64,000 bases of DNA, from assembly GCF_014643255.1 (NCBI RefSeq), contig NZ_BMJI01000012.1, positions 22,884 through 86,883 of the forward strand. The letters are read 5' to 3'. Every line of letters starts with the position of its first letter. Position 1 is the stretch's first letter. The stretch comes from Tersicoccus solisilvae (GTDB taxonomy: Bacteria; Actinomycetota; Actinomycetes; Actinomycetales; Micrococcaceae). A program made the position numbers and the translations under genes. Below are positions 22,566 to 35,136 of the stretch, piece after piece. A model generated the notes under the pieces. It was not told the origin of the DNA. It searched no databases and was given only the letters and a program-made list of their open reading frames with translations.

Positions 22566-23810
22566 TCAGCCGATCTTGCCGACCGGGACGATCTTGCCGC
22601 CCTCGACCTTGTAGCCGTAGACGTCCGGCTTGGCCAGCTCGCCCTTGTCGTCCCACTGGTAGTGCTTGGACAGGCCGTCCTTGTCGTAGGTCTTCACCCA
22701 GTCCAGCAGGGCCGGGCGGGTGTTCTTGCCGCCGTCGATGCCGGCGAGCAGCACGGTGGCCGCGTCGTAGCCCTCGATGGAGTAGGTGCCCGGCTCGGCG
22801 CCGTTGCTGACCTTCTTGTATCCGTCGGAGAAGCTGGAGATCAGCTCGCCCGGGATGCAGGGGCAGGTGAAGTAGGCGCCGTCGGACGCGTCACCGGCCT
22901 GCTTGATGAACTGGTCGTCCTTCAGCCCGTCCGGGCCGAGGAACACACCGGTGTAGCCCTTGCCGGCCAGCTGCTGCTGGAACGGGGCACCCTCGGCGTA
23001 GTAGCCCGAGTAGAACACGGCGTCCGGCTTGGCGTTGACGATCTTGGAGATCACGGCCGAGAAGTCCTTCTGGCCGGTGGTCACCTTGTCGGTGCCGGCG
23101 ACGGCGTCGCCGAGGGCCTTCGAGGTCGACTCGCCCAGGCCGATGCCGTAGTCCGAGTCGTCCTGGACCACGTAGACCTTCTTGGCCTCCAGCTTGGTCT
23201 TGAGGAACTCGGCCGCCGCCGGGCCCTGCACCGCGTCGTTGCCCAGGCCCCGGAAGAAGGTCTTCCAGCCGTTGGTGGTCAGCGTCGGGTTGGTGGCGGC
23301 CGGCGTGATGTGCACGAGGCCCTTCTGCTCGAAGATGTTGCCGGTGGCCTTCGACTCACCGGAGAACGGCAGGCCGACGACGCCGACGATGTTGTTCTCG
23401 CTGACGGCCTGGGTGACCGGGCCGGTGGCCTTGTTGGGATCGCCCTCGGTGTCGAACTTCTTGAACTGCACCTGGCAGTTCGGGTTGGCGGCGTTGTGCT
23501 CGTTGATCGCCAGCTGCACGCCGTTGTAGATGTTCACGCCGAGCTGGGCGTTGGGACCCGTCTGGGCGCCCACGTACGCCAGCGTCGTGGAGGCGTCACA
23601 GGTCGCCTTGCCGTCGCCCTTCGGCAGCACGGCGTCCTTCGGGGTGTCGATGGAGCTGATGGCGGGCAGGTTGACCCGCCCGCTGCCGCCCGCGTCACTG
23701 GACCCACCGGAAGCGCCCCCGCTTCCGGCACCCGGGTTGGCGCAGCTGGCCAGGGCCATCGCGATGGCTGCCCCCGCAGCCAGTGTGGTCAAGGTCTTCC
23801 TCGACGCCAT
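22566..23810 (-). CDS. livK: Branched-chain amino acid-binding lipoprotein LivK
   Basis: 414-residue extracytoplasmic receptor of the livKHMGF importer. The signal peptide ends in the lipobox LASC (C23), then a Gly/Ser linker and a Peripla_BP_6 (Leu/Ile/Val-binding) domain with segments such as TLAYVGAQTGPNAQLG, GVVGLPFSGES and YVVQDDSDYG. The start at 23810 is preferred over an in-frame upstream start because it begins the signal peptide and has AGAGGCGG upstream. It is first in the operon, with a long upstream region containing a palindrome. Confidence 0.94.
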   Translation of the reverse strand: MASRKTLTTLAAGAAIAMALASCANPGAGSGGASGGSSDAGGSGRVNLPAISSIDTPKDAVLPKGDGKATCDASTTLAYVGAQTGPNAQLGVNIYNGVQLAINEHNAANPNCQVQFKKFDTEGDPNKATGPVTQAVSENNIVGVVGLPFSGESKATGNIFEQKGLVHITPAATNPTLTTNGWKTFFRGLGNDAVQGPAAAEFLKTKLEAKKVYVVQDDSDYGIGLGESTSKALGDAVAGTDKVTTGQKDFSAVISKIVNAKPDAVFYSGYYAEGAPFQQQLAGKGYTGVFLGPDGLKDDQFIKQAGDASDGAYFTCPCIPGELISSFSDGYKKVSNGAEPGTYSIEGYDAATVLLAGIDGGKNTRPALLDWVKTYDKDGLSKHYQWDDKGELAKPDVYGYKVEGGKIVPVGKIG

Positions 23811-23869
23811 GGTGATTCCGCCTCTCACGACGAATCGGCAGCCGTTCCGAACGGTGGCTGCACCCGATA

Positions 23870-23891
23870 TGTGTGGTTGAGACTACACACA
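23870..23891. promoter_or_regulatory. Palindrome upstream of livK
   Basis: TGTGTG at 23870-23875 and CACACA at 23886-23891 form a six-base inverted repeat with a ten-base spacer, 60 bases before livK. It could be an operator. I cannot name the regulator, and no clear -35/-10 pair was found around it. Confidence 0.35.
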
Positions 23892-24003
23892 AAATGCGGA
23901 CGCGGTGGTGAAGGTCACATTTCCGTGATGTTGCGTGGCGAATGACGGGTGTTGCGTCGCCCACACCCCGGCGGGAGTCCTTGCGCGTCACCGCACGAGG
24001 GTC

Positions 24004-24062
24004 TTGGCAGGGCTTCGACCTGAGTGCTAACCTCCTCAATAGTTGAGTCAAATCGACTCAAC
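24004..24062 (+). promoter_or_regulatory. hsp20 promoter with HAIR operator and half CIRCE site
   Basis: TTGGCA at 24004-24009 and TAACCT at 24028-24033 form a plausible sigma-70 promoter with an 18-base spacer. Downstream, TTGAGT (24043-24048), seven bases, and ACTCAA (24056-24061) match the HspR-associated inverted repeat (HAIR). A further CTCAA half-site stands at 24035-24039. GAGTGCTAA at 24022-24030 equals one half of the HrcA CIRCE element, but the partner half TTAGCACTC is absent. Control by HspR is therefore likely and control by HrcA uncertain. Confidence 0.75.
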
Positions 24063-24091
24063 CAGGTGAAGAAAGGCCAAGGAGAGAGATC

Positions 24092-24562
24092 ATGCCGACG
24101 AACTACGACCCCTTCCGGGAACTGGATCGCGTCGCCACCTCACTGTTCGCCGGGCGGCAGAGCCCGAGCCGGATGCCGATGGACCTGTACCGCGAGGGCA
24201 ACCGCTACGTGCTGCACGCCGACCTGCCGGGCATCGACCCGCGGAGCGTCGACATCGACGTCGACGGTCAGCTGCTGACCATTCGCGCCGAACGGCAGGT
24301 GCCCGCCGTGGAGGACGTCAAGTGGATCGCGCACGAGCGCCAGTCCCAGTCGTTCCTGCGCCAGCTCAACCTGGGGCAGGGCATCGACATCGAGAACATC
24401 ACCGCCCGCTACGAGAACGGCGTGCTCACGGTCGACATCCCGGTCAGCCCGCGCGCCCGGCCCCGCAAGATCCAGGTGAGCACCGGCGACGGTGAGACGG
24501 TGGTCGGCCAGCTCGACCAGGACGGCGGCTCGTCCGCCGACGAGGTGACCGAGGCCGACTGA
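24092..24562 (+). CDS. hsp20: Small heat shock protein, Hsp20/alpha-crystallin family
   Basis: 156-residue chaperone that holds unfolded proteins during heat or stress. The N-terminal region begins NYDPFRELDRV, as is usual for actinobacterial Hsp20. The alpha-crystallin domain runs from about residue 28 to 130 and ends with the A-x-ENGVL-TV-IPV motif, followed by an acidic tail. AAGGAGAGAG precedes the ATG. A HAIR operator overlaps the presumed transcription start, pointing to HspR repression relieved by heat shock. Confidence 0.94.
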   Translation: MPTNYDPFRELDRVATSLFAGRQSPSRMPMDLYREGNRYVLHADLPGIDPRSVDIDVDGQLLTIRAERQVPAVEDVKWIAHERQSQSFLRQLNLGQGIDIENITARYENGVLTVDIPVSPRARPRKIQVSTGDGETVVGQLDQDGGSSADEVTEAD

Positions 24563-24587
24563 GGCCATCACCACGCCCCCACCCGCA

Positions 24588-24622
24588 CAGCGCCGCTGCC
24601 GACCTCGTCGGTGGCGGCGCTG
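24588..24622. terminator. Bidirectional terminator-like hairpin
   Basis: CAGCGCCG and CGGCGCTG arms enclose an imperfect GCCGAC/GTCGG inner stem. It lies between the stops of convergent hsp20 (24562) and the histidine phosphatase gene (24634). Confidence 0.7.
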
Positions 24623-24633
24623 GCGCGTCGGGG

Positions 24634-25257
24634 TCACCCCGCCGGGGGCACCACGTTCAGGTCGAGCAGTTCGGCCCGGTGGCCCGAGATCCGCACCGTC
24701 GTGACGGACCCGTTGCGGATCTCGGGGAAGACGGTGCGGTAGCGGTCGATGTCGATCCAGAGCAGGGCGCACAGCAGCAGCCGGATCAGCGTGCCGTGGC
24801 TGACGACGAGCACGTGCCCGTCCGGGTGGGCGCTCTCGAGCTCACGCAGGGCGTCGGACCCGCGCGCGATCGCCGTCGCCCCCGGCTCGCCGCCGGGCAG
24901 CGGGATCACCCCCGGGTGCGCGAAATGGGCGGCGCTGGCCTCGGGGAACCGCTCGTCCATCTCCACCCGGGTCAGGCCCTCCCCCGCACCGAAGTCCACC
25001 TCGCCGAGCCGGGCGTCGGTGGCCAGGGTGAGTCCCAGGGCCTCGGCGGCGGGGCTCGCGGTGTCCACCGCCCGTCGCAGGGTCGAGGACCGGACAGCAG
25101 TGAAGGCCTCGCCGCCTGGCCGCTCGACGGCCCACGCCGCCAGGGCGTCCGCCTGGGCCCTCCCGGTCGCGGTCAGCGCGATGTCGGAGACGCCGGCGTA
25201 GCGGCTCTCGTCCTGCCAGGAGGTGCGGCCGTGCCGCACGAGGGAGAAGGTGGTCAC
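24634..25257 (-). CDS. Histidine phosphatase family protein
   Basis: 207-residue member of the phosphoglycerate mutase-like branch of the histidine phosphatases. The catalytic signature is LVRHGRT (R8, H9); the second active-site histidine lies in VVSHGTLIR, and conserved arginine and glutamate appear in SSTLRRAVDTA and GEVDFGAGEG. Substrates in this family range from 3-phosphoglycerate to alpha-ribazole phosphate and small phosphorylated metabolites; the sequence does not decide. It is downstream of icd on the same strand, but a strong hairpin separates them. Confidence 0.88.
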   Translation of the reverse strand: MTTFSLVRHGRTSWQDESRYAGVSDIALTATGRAQADALAAWAVERPGGEAFTAVRSSTLRRAVDTASPAAEALGLTLATDARLGEVDFGAGEGLTRVEMDERFPEASAAHFAHPGVIPLPGGEPGATAIARGSDALRELESAHPDGHVLVVSHGTLIRLLLCALLWIDIDRYRTVFPEIRNGSVTTVRISGHRAELLDLNVVPPAG

Positions 25258-25274
25258 GGCCTCACGCTACGCCA

Positions 25275-25305
25275 GCGGGCCCCGTCCACGAGGGACGGGG
25301 CCCGC
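25275..25305 (-). terminator. Terminator-like hairpin after icd
   Basis: Perfect 13-base stem (GCGGGCCCCGTCC with GGACGGGGCCCGC) and a five-base loop, 24 bases after the icd stop on the minus strand and 18 bases before the phosphatase start. Confidence 0.75.
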
Positions 25306-25328
25306 CGGGTGCCGGGACCGGGAGACGG

Positions 25329-29327
<3,999 letters not shown>

Positions 29328-29401
29328 TCAGCTTAGGCACGGGGCCCGGGTGGCGGCACGTCGATGACGACGGGTGGCCGGCCGGGTCAGAACGGTGCCG
29401 G

Positions 29402-31108
29402 TCAGAACGGTGCCGGGTCATCGGCTGGACTCAGGTACCGGCGCCCCGCCGGCGAGGTCCACGCCAGCACGCTCGCGTCCGGTAAGAGCGAGCCGGCATC
29501 GGGGTCGGCACGTCCGGACATGGCGGCCCTCGGCGTCGTGTCCCTCGTCGCGTCCGGTCCGCCCTCGCTCCTGACGGTCCAGGCGGAGTGGTGCTTGAGG
29601 ACGTGGTGCTTCCGGCACAGGTGGGCCAGGTTCTCCGGCACCGTGGAACCGCCGTCGGCCCACGCGACCACATGGTCGACGTCGCATCGCATCGCCGACC
29701 GACGACACCCCGGGAACCGGCACGTCCCGTCGCGAACCACCAGCGCCCGGCGCAACGCTGCCGGCACCCGGTACTGCCGCTCCCCGGTCACCACCACCGG
29801 CACCACCACGGGCGGTGGCCAGGGCGGCCAGGGCGGGTCGCCACCGGGCCCGGGCGGACCACCGAGCCGACCGTTCGACCCAGCCGCGGTGACCGCCAGC
29901 GAGACGGAGGTGGCCAGTAGGGCGAGTCGACGCGCGTCCTCGGCAGCGATCGGCCCGAACCCGCTGATCCACCCGGGATCGGCGCCGCCGAGCACGGTCT
30001 CCGCCGGAAGAGTCAGCAGCACCGCCGGGGGCGGCGGATCGCCGTCACGGCACGACGACCCGCGACTGCGGGCCGCGACCGCGAACCCGGCGTCCAGGGT
30101 GGAACCGTCCAGCCCGCCGAGCAGGTCGGCGAGGACGTCGGCGCGCAGCTGCGCGACCGTCCGCCGAGGGGCGTCGCCGCCATGGTGTTCGCGGCCCTCC
30201 CCCGTCACCTCCCGCGCGAGACGACTCAAGCGACCGTCGATGCGGTGGGCCACCGCGGCCGGCAGCACCGCCGACAACCGGGCCATCCCGTCCGGCAGCC
30301 GGCTCACCCGCACGCACCGCTCCGCGACGGCTGCCGCATGCCGCTGCTCGAATGTGCTCGGGTGGCAGCGTTCGCGGACCTTCACCGCACGATCGCGCAA
30401 CCAGCCCGTCGACCGGCCCGCGCGAGCACCCGACAGCAGGTCCGCCTCCGTCATCGCCACAGCATCCTCCAGCGCGCGGACCGTCGCCTCGTCGGTGCCG
30501 GTGGAGGCGAGCAGGTCCGCGTACTCCCGTACTTCCCCGGCGACCAAAGACCCGGCTGAGCCCGTGATCTCTCCCGACGCCATCGCCTCCACCGTGGCGG
30601 GCAGCAGACCCGTCAGCGCCTCCGCCCGGCGCAGCAACCCGTGCACGGCTTCCTCCCCCACCCGCAGCACGGCCGCTGCCTCCGCGACCCCCGATCGTTC
30701 ACCCACCGCCAACCGCTCGCGTCGGGAGAGGCCGCGTGGACCCGCCTGCACGTATCCCGGGATGCCGCCCTCCGCGTCGTCGAAGGCGGGGTGCGAATCG
30801 ACCCACCGGGTCTGCCGATCCCGCGACGCCCGCACCACGTCCAGCACCAGCCGGTGTTTGTGCCACGTCAACCACGCCTCCACGCGGCGCACCTGCTCGA
30901 GCGCGCCGACGGCGGCCTCCAGGTCCGCGCCGTCACCGGTGGCGGCGATCAGGCGCCATGCCCCGGCGGGCTCCCACGACGGGCCGGACGGGACAGCGCC
31001 GGTGATCGCCGGACCGACCGGTGCGACGCCGACCCGGTCGAGGCCGGGAAGCATCGCCGGGTCGGTCATCGACTCGATCCCCTGCGGTGCGACCGTCGGC
31101 GTCTCCAT
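29402..31108 (-). CDS. DUF222 / HNH endonuclease domain protein (13E12 family)
   Basis: 568-residue protein of the actinobacterial 13E12 repeat family. The N-terminal DUF222 domain is mostly helical (about residues 40-360). A Pro/Gly-rich linker with a WPPWPPP stretch follows, and the C-terminal HNH nuclease motif reads CRFPGCRR, DVDHVVAWADGG, then NLAHLCRKHHVLKH. The catalytic histidines and zinc-binding cysteines are intact. Its biological role is not established; families like this occur in many diverged copies per genome. A close paralogue lies at 63318-64000. The ATG at 31108 is preferred; the frame continues to 31384 through a duplicated segment. Confidence 0.88.
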   Translation of the reverse strand: METPTVAPQGIESMTDPAMLPGLDRVGVAPVGPAITGAVPSGPSWEPAGAWRLIAATGDGADLEAAVGALEQVRRVEAWLTWHKHRLVLDVVRASRDRQTRWVDSHPAFDDAEGGIPGYVQAGPRGLSRRERLAVGERSGVAEAAAVLRVGEEAVHGLLRRAEALTGLLPATVEAMASGEITGSAGSLVAGEVREYADLLASTGTDEATVRALEDAVAMTEADLLSGARAGRSTGWLRDRAVKVRERCHPSTFEQRHAAAVAERCVRVSRLPDGMARLSAVLPAAVAHRIDGRLSRLAREVTGEGREHHGGDAPRRTVAQLRADVLADLLGGLDGSTLDAGFAVAARSRGSSCRDGDPPPPAVLLTLPAETVLGGADPGWISGFGPIAAEDARRLALLATSVSLAVTAAGSNGRLGGPPGPGGDPPWPPWPPPVVVPVVVTGERQYRVPAALRRALVVRDGTCRFPGCRRSAMRCDVDHVVAWADGGSTVPENLAHLCRKHHVLKHHSAWTVRSEGGPDATRDTTPRAAMSGRADPDAGSLLPDASVLAWTSPAGRRYLSPADDPAPF

Positions 31109-31332
31109 GACCTGACTCAACCACCCGCCACCGACGGAACTCGCCCGTTCGATGATTCCGGCAACGACCTGGGGATAACGCGCTCGACGCCCTCGGTGAG
31201 CCGGCGCCCCGGCAGCATGGGAGGCCGCCCGACACCGCAACTGCCAGGGCCACCGGGCCGAGACCGTCCGCACCGTGATGCCCCCATCGTCTCCATGACC
31301 TGACTCAACCACCCGCCACCGACGGAACTCGC
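31100..31332. repeat. 45-base direct repeat spanning the DUF222 gene start
   Basis: The same 45 bases occur at 31100-31144 and 31288-31332, 188 bases apart. Each copy contains an ATG on the minus strand (31108 and 31296) plus the upstream untranslated sequence. The copy at 31108 starts the real DUF222 gene. The outer copy starts a 59-codon frame, ending at 31117, with no resemblance to the family beyond its first three codons. It looks like the remnant of a partial duplication. The rest of 31109-31382 shows no other gene. Confidence 0.9.
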
Positions 31333-31382
31333 GACACCGAAGAGCACCCCCGGACACCCACCCGACGTGGGACGCTGGGCGC

Positions 31383-32285
31383 ATGGAGTGGACCGACGAC
31401 GTCGCGCGCGGGGCCTGGATCGGCGAGCGGACGCACTGGGGCTCGACGGTGACGGTGGCCGTGCCGGACGGCTACGAGCGGTACGCCCGGGTGTTCCACC
31501 CGGTGCCGGTCTCGCGGCTGATCACCGACCCGGACGAGCTCGCCGCGATGCCGCCGATCCCCGGGCTGCCCGAGGATCGGGCGGACGAGCCACGGCATGC
31601 CGAGGAACAGTGGACCTGGGCGCGGACGGCCGAGGCGCTCGGGACGACGATGCACGCCACGGCCCAGTGGGCGGCTATCACCGGGAACGCCGACGGTTTC
31701 GCGACCCTGCCCGACGGCCGCAGCCTCGGCCAGACGCGCGACGGCCACCTGCCGCCGGAACAGCTCGCCGCCCTGGTCCGCCTGCTGCCGACGACGACGC
31801 CGGACGACCTGACCGTTGCCATCTGGTCCGGATGGGGCGAATTCAACGTCGGTGGGCGCAGTGTCATGTTCTTCCCGCCGGACTCGTCACGCTCCGAAGA
31901 GCGTCGCGCCGAGGAGGCGTGGTACCGCGAGCGAAATGGGGCCGTCTCTCCCGAGGTCTTCGACGCCGTCCACCGTCAGCGGGGCCTGCTCGAGCTGCCG
32001 AACCGTGAGTACGTGCTACTGGCGACCACGGTGGACGAGCTGGCCGACCCGACCTGGCCGGAGCGAGCCGGGATCGGGTGGACGAGTGGCGACGGCCCGA
32101 TGCCAGCGCTGGTGTGGCCGGCGGACCGGGCCTGGTGCATCGGCAGCGAGATCGATTTCGACAGCACCCTGGTCGGCGGCACGGCCGAGGCGATCGCCGC
32201 GGTCGCGCAGTCGGAAACGCTGGAGGCACTCGTCGTCCACCCCGAGGACGACCTCGGCGCGTTCGCCGACCACGTCAACGGCTGA
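31383..32285 (+). CDS. Hypothetical protein, 300 residues
   Basis: I do not recognise this family. The protein is soluble and acidic, rich in Trp, Asp and Glu, with no signal peptide or membrane segment. It has apparent sub-regions: residues 1-80 (GAWIGERTHWGSTVTVAVPDGYERYARVF), a central segment WSGWGEFNVGGRSVMFFPP and a C-terminal block ALVWPADRAWCIGSEIDFDSTLVGGT. The codon use matches its neighbours, and the frame is uninterrupted with natural ends, so it is probably a real gene. No Shine-Dalgarno is obvious. It is convergent with the next gene, which ends ten bases beyond it. Confidence 0.75.
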   Translation: MEWTDDVARGAWIGERTHWGSTVTVAVPDGYERYARVFHPVPVSRLITDPDELAAMPPIPGLPEDRADEPRHAEEQWTWARTAEALGTTMHATAQWAAITGNADGFATLPDGRSLGQTRDGHLPPEQLAALVRLLPTTTPDDLTVAIWSGWGEFNVGGRSVMFFPPDSSRSEERRAEEAWYRERNGAVSPEVFDAVHRQRGLLELPNREYVLLATTVDELADPTWPERAGIGWTSGDGPMPALVWPADRAWCIGSEIDFDSTLVGGTAEAIAAVAQSETLEALVVHPEDDLGAFADHVNG

Positions 32286-32294
32286 CGCAGCGGC

Positions 32295-32999
32295 TCAGGC
32301 GATGCCGGCGTCGGGCCCGGGAGTCCAGGACCGGCGGGGCTGACGTCGTCCGGCGCCGGTCCCGACGATCCAGCCGAACCACCAGCCGGCCGTCACGACG
32401 AGGACGCCGAGGCCGGCCGTGACCAGGGCAAGGGAGAACAGGACCGATGCGTCCGGCACGGCCGGGGCGAAGTACTCGTCCGACAGGGGCGCGTAGGCGA
32501 ACCACCCGAACGAGCGTTGCGGAGCCGCCATCAACCCGACGGCGAAGCCGGCGACGACGAGCACGACGGCGATCCCTGCGCCGGCGAGCAGTTCCCGCAC
32601 GGGTCGCGCCTTCGCTGCGACGGCATGCTGCGCCAGTGCCCAGCCGACCGTGAACACCAGGACGACGGCGCCCGCGAGGATCAGCAGCGGTCCCACCAGA
32701 TCGGCTGGTCCGGACCCCGGCACCCAGTCACCGGGCTGCAGCGACTCGTACGAACCGGAGTAGAGGACGGCGGGCTCGTCCGACACCGTGTACTCGGCAT
32801 AGCGAGCCGGACCGGCGCCGGTGATCGCGCCGGCGTTCGTCACCACCATCGTCACGATCCCGGCGACGAGCAGACCGAGGCCCACCAGTGCGGTGACCAG
32901 CCGGGGCCACGGAAGGGGGCGTCGGCCGGCCCGTTGTCGGGACGGCTGCTGGGCTGAGGGTGAGGCCGGCCGATCGGCGTCCCCCACGTCGTCGGTCAT
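32295..32999 (-). CDS. Hypothetical four-helix membrane protein
   Basis: 234-residue membrane protein of unknown function. After a polar N-terminus (about 33 residues) there are four hydrophobic segments: about 34-55, 99-122, 136-156 and 187-208. An extracytoplasmic loop of some 45 residues between the first two contains the TVSDEPAVLYSGSYESLQPGDW stretch. The C-terminus is short, basic and then Pro-rich. It is divergent from the MFS gene at 33147; its stop almost touches the end of the convergent gene at 32285. Confidence 0.7.
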   Translation of the reverse strand: MTDDVGDADRPASPSAQQPSRQRAGRRPLPWPRLVTALVGLGLLVAGIVTMVVTNAGAITGAGPARYAEYTVSDEPAVLYSGSYESLQPGDWVPGSGPADLVGPLLILAGAVVLVFTVGWALAQHAVAAKARPVRELLAGAGIAVVLVVAGFAVGLMAAPQRSFGWFAYAPLSDEYFAPAVPDASVLFSLALVTAGLGVLVVTAGWWFGWIVGTGAGRRQPRRSWTPGPDAGIA

Positions 33000-33146
33000 G
33001 ACCGGATCGTAGCCTCAGGTGACGCCGGACACGCGGACATGCGCTACAGTGATGTCCACTTCCGGCGCCCCGTGGTGACGCAGCATGCTATCCCGGTCGG
33101 AGGTCGCCCGCTCGTCGCGGGAATCACGCCAGGAAAGAGGTCCACC

Positions 33147-34532
33147 GTGACCAGTTCTCTCCATACCCAGAATGCTCCGCTTCCCGCGGGTGACGCCGTC
33201 GTCCAGGACCTGCCCTGGCGCTGGGGCGTGCAGGGGAAGATCTTCCTCATCGGCGGCCTCGGCTTCATGTTCGACGCCTGGGACGTCACCCTCAACGGCT
33301 TCCTCATCCCGCTGCTCTCCACCGAGTGGCACCTCACCGCCGGCCAGGCCGCCTGGGTCGGCACCGCCAACCTCATCGGCATGGCCGTCGGCGCGTTCGC
33401 GTGGGGCGGGATCGCCGACGCGGTGGGCCGCAAGCGCGCCTTCACCCTGACCCTGCTCATCTTCTCGGTGTTCACGCTCCTCGGGGCCCTCTCCCCCGAC
33501 CTGCTCTGGTTCTGCGTGTTCCGGTTCGTCGCCGGTTTCGGTCTCGGCGGGTGCATCCCCGTCGACTACGCCCTCGTCGGCGAGTTCACCCCGCGCCGGC
33601 AGCGCGGCCGGGTCCTGACGGCGATGGACGGTTGGTGGCCGATCGGCGCCACCCTGTGCGGCGTCGTCTCCGCCGCCCTGGTGGCCGCGTTCGCCGACTG
33701 GCGCCCGTTGATGCTCGTGATGATCATCCCGGCCCTGCTCGTCTTCTGGGTGCGCACCGGCGTGCCGGAGTCACCGTTGTTCCTGGTCGGCAAGGGGCGG
33801 CGCGACGAGGCGAAGCGCGTCATCGACGACCTGATCGCCCGCACCGGCGCCACCGTGGGCCCGTGGCGGCTGCCCGACCCGGAGGAGGCGCCGAAACTGG
33901 CCATCGGCTCCCTCACGAAGCAGGTCGGGCTGCTGTGGCGGTTCGACTGGAAGATCACCCTGACGGCGTGGAGCCTCTTCGTGACGATCCTGCTCGTCTA
34001 CTACGGCGCCCTCACCTGGATGCCGTCGATCCTGGTCAAGGCCGGCTACCCGGAGTCCAGCGCCTTCCTGCGCACGGCGGGCATGACGGCGATCGGCCTG
34101 GTCGGCGCCCTCGTCGCCGCCGCCCTCGTCGAGCGGCTCGGCCGCAAGTGGCTGCTCGCGGTCGCCGGCCCCCTCTCGGCCGTGAGCCTCGTGGTGTTCG
34201 CCCTGTTCCTGGACGCCGAGGCGCCGCTGGCCGCGAACGCGACGCTGCTCTTCTTCGGCTTCGTCGTCCAGGTCGCCATCCCGGTGCTCTACACCTACGT
34301 CTCCGAGCTGTACCCGACGCAGCTGCGCGGGTCGGGCTTCGGCTGGGCGTCGACGGCGTCGCGGGTCGGCGCGGGCCTGGTGCCGCTGATCTTCGGATCG
34401 CTGCTGTGGCCGGTCCTCGGGCTACCGCTGACGTTCGCCGTCACCGGGGCCCTCGTCGTGGTCGCCGTCGTCATCATGGCGGTGTGGGCCCCGGAGACCC
34501 GCGGCCGGGAACTGGCGACGCTCGAGCACTGA
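33147..34532 (+). CDS. MFS transporter, sugar/aromatic acid symporter type
   Basis: 461-residue major facilitator with 12 predicted membrane segments. The loop 2-3 signature is GGIADAVGRKRAF, the RFVAGFGLGGCIPVDYALVGEF stretch belongs to the sugar-porter/acid:H+ symporter group, and PESPLFL occurs in the central loop. It may import a hexuronate, gluconate or aromatic acid; the substrate cannot be decided. I prefer GTG at 33147 with AGGAAAGAGG upstream; the frame is open from 33039 but that part looks untranslated and holds a possible -10 box (TACAGT, 33045-33050). It converges on the hexuronate block across a strong terminator. Confidence 0.88.
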   Translation: MTSSLHTQNAPLPAGDAVVQDLPWRWGVQGKIFLIGGLGFMFDAWDVTLNGFLIPLLSTEWHLTAGQAAWVGTANLIGMAVGAFAWGGIADAVGRKRAFTLTLLIFSVFTLLGALSPDLLWFCVFRFVAGFGLGGCIPVDYALVGEFTPRRQRGRVLTAMDGWWPIGATLCGVVSAALVAAFADWRPLMLVMIIPALLVFWVRTGVPESPLFLVGKGRRDEAKRVIDDLIARTGATVGPWRLPDPEEAPKLAIGSLTKQVGLLWRFDWKITLTAWSLFVTILLVYYGALTWMPSILVKAGYPESSAFLRTAGMTAIGLVGALVAAALVERLGRKWLLAVAGPLSAVSLVVFALFLDAEAPLAANATLLFFGFVVQVAIPVLYTYVSELYPTQLRGSGFGWASTASRVGAGLVPLIFGSLLWPVLGLPLTFAVTGALVVVAVVIMAVWAPETRGRELATLEH

Positions 34533-34533
34533 G

Positions 34534-34582
34534 CACGACGGCGGCCCCGGGAATCGCGGAGATTCCCGGGGCCGCCGTCGTG
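34534..34582. terminator. Perfect 22-base inverted repeat terminator
   Basis: Arms at 34534-34555 and 34561-34582 are perfectly complementary with the loop GCGGA. It lies two bases after the MFS stop and 18 bases before the gntK stop, so it can terminate both convergent units. Confidence 0.85.
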
Positions 34583-34599
34583 CGTCGTGAGAGGCGGGC

Positions 34600-35136
34600 T
34601 CAGTCGCGAGCGCGGATGCCCGCGACCGCCTGCCGCACGAGACCGTCCACCGGCTGCGCGATGTCGAGCACGAACCCGGGCTCCCCCGGGGCCAGCGGCT
34701 CGAGCGTCGCCAGCTGGGAGCGCAGCAGGCTGGGCGGCATGAAGTGGTCGCTGCGGCCCTCCATCCGCTCCTGCAGCACCTCCACGGTGCCGGCCAGGTG
34801 CACGTACACCGTGCCCGGCGCCTCGGCCAGGATGGTGTCGCGGTAGGCCCGCTTCAGTGCCGAGCAGGCGACGACGAGCCCCTGCCCGGACGTGCCGGCG
34901 GAGGCCAGGTGCTCCCCCACGCGGCGCAGCCACGGCCAGCGGTCCTCGTCGGTCAGCGGCGTCCCCGCGGCCATCTTGCGCACGTTCTCGATCGGGTGCA
35001 GCCCGTCGCCGTCGACGAACGGGACCCCGAGCTCATCGGCGATCAGGGCGCCGATGGTCGTCTTCCCGGACCCCGACACCCCCATCACCACGACCAGCGG
35101 GGCCGACGAGGAGGCGTGGCCGGCGGCGTCGCTCAC
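34600..35136 (-). CDS. gntK: Gluconokinase
   Basis: 178-residue GntK-type kinase that phosphorylates D-gluconate to 6-phosphogluconate. The P-loop GVSGSGKT is at 19-26, followed by the family's DGDGLHP substrate motif, [23 protein letters not shown] and EGRSDHFMP. The GTG start overlaps the manD stop by four bases, so it is translationally coupled to mannonate dehydratase. Linkage to manD suggests use of aldonates or hexuronates: gluconate enters the pentose-phosphate pathway through this step. Confidence 0.94.
   Translation of the reverse strand: MSDAAGHASSSAPLVVVMGVSGSGKTTIGALIADELGVPFVDGDGLHPIENVRKMAAGTPLTDEDRWPWLRRVGEHLASAGTSGQGLVVACSALKRAYRDTILAEAPGTVYVHLAGTVEVLQERMEGRSDHFMPPSLLRSQLATLEPLAPGEPGFVLDIAQPVDGLVRQAVAGIRARD

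Noticed and set aside
31109..31384. Longer start for the DUF222 gene at 31384
   Set aside because: The extra 92 codons traverse the 45-base direct repeat and an unrelated linker, with no DUF222 similarity.
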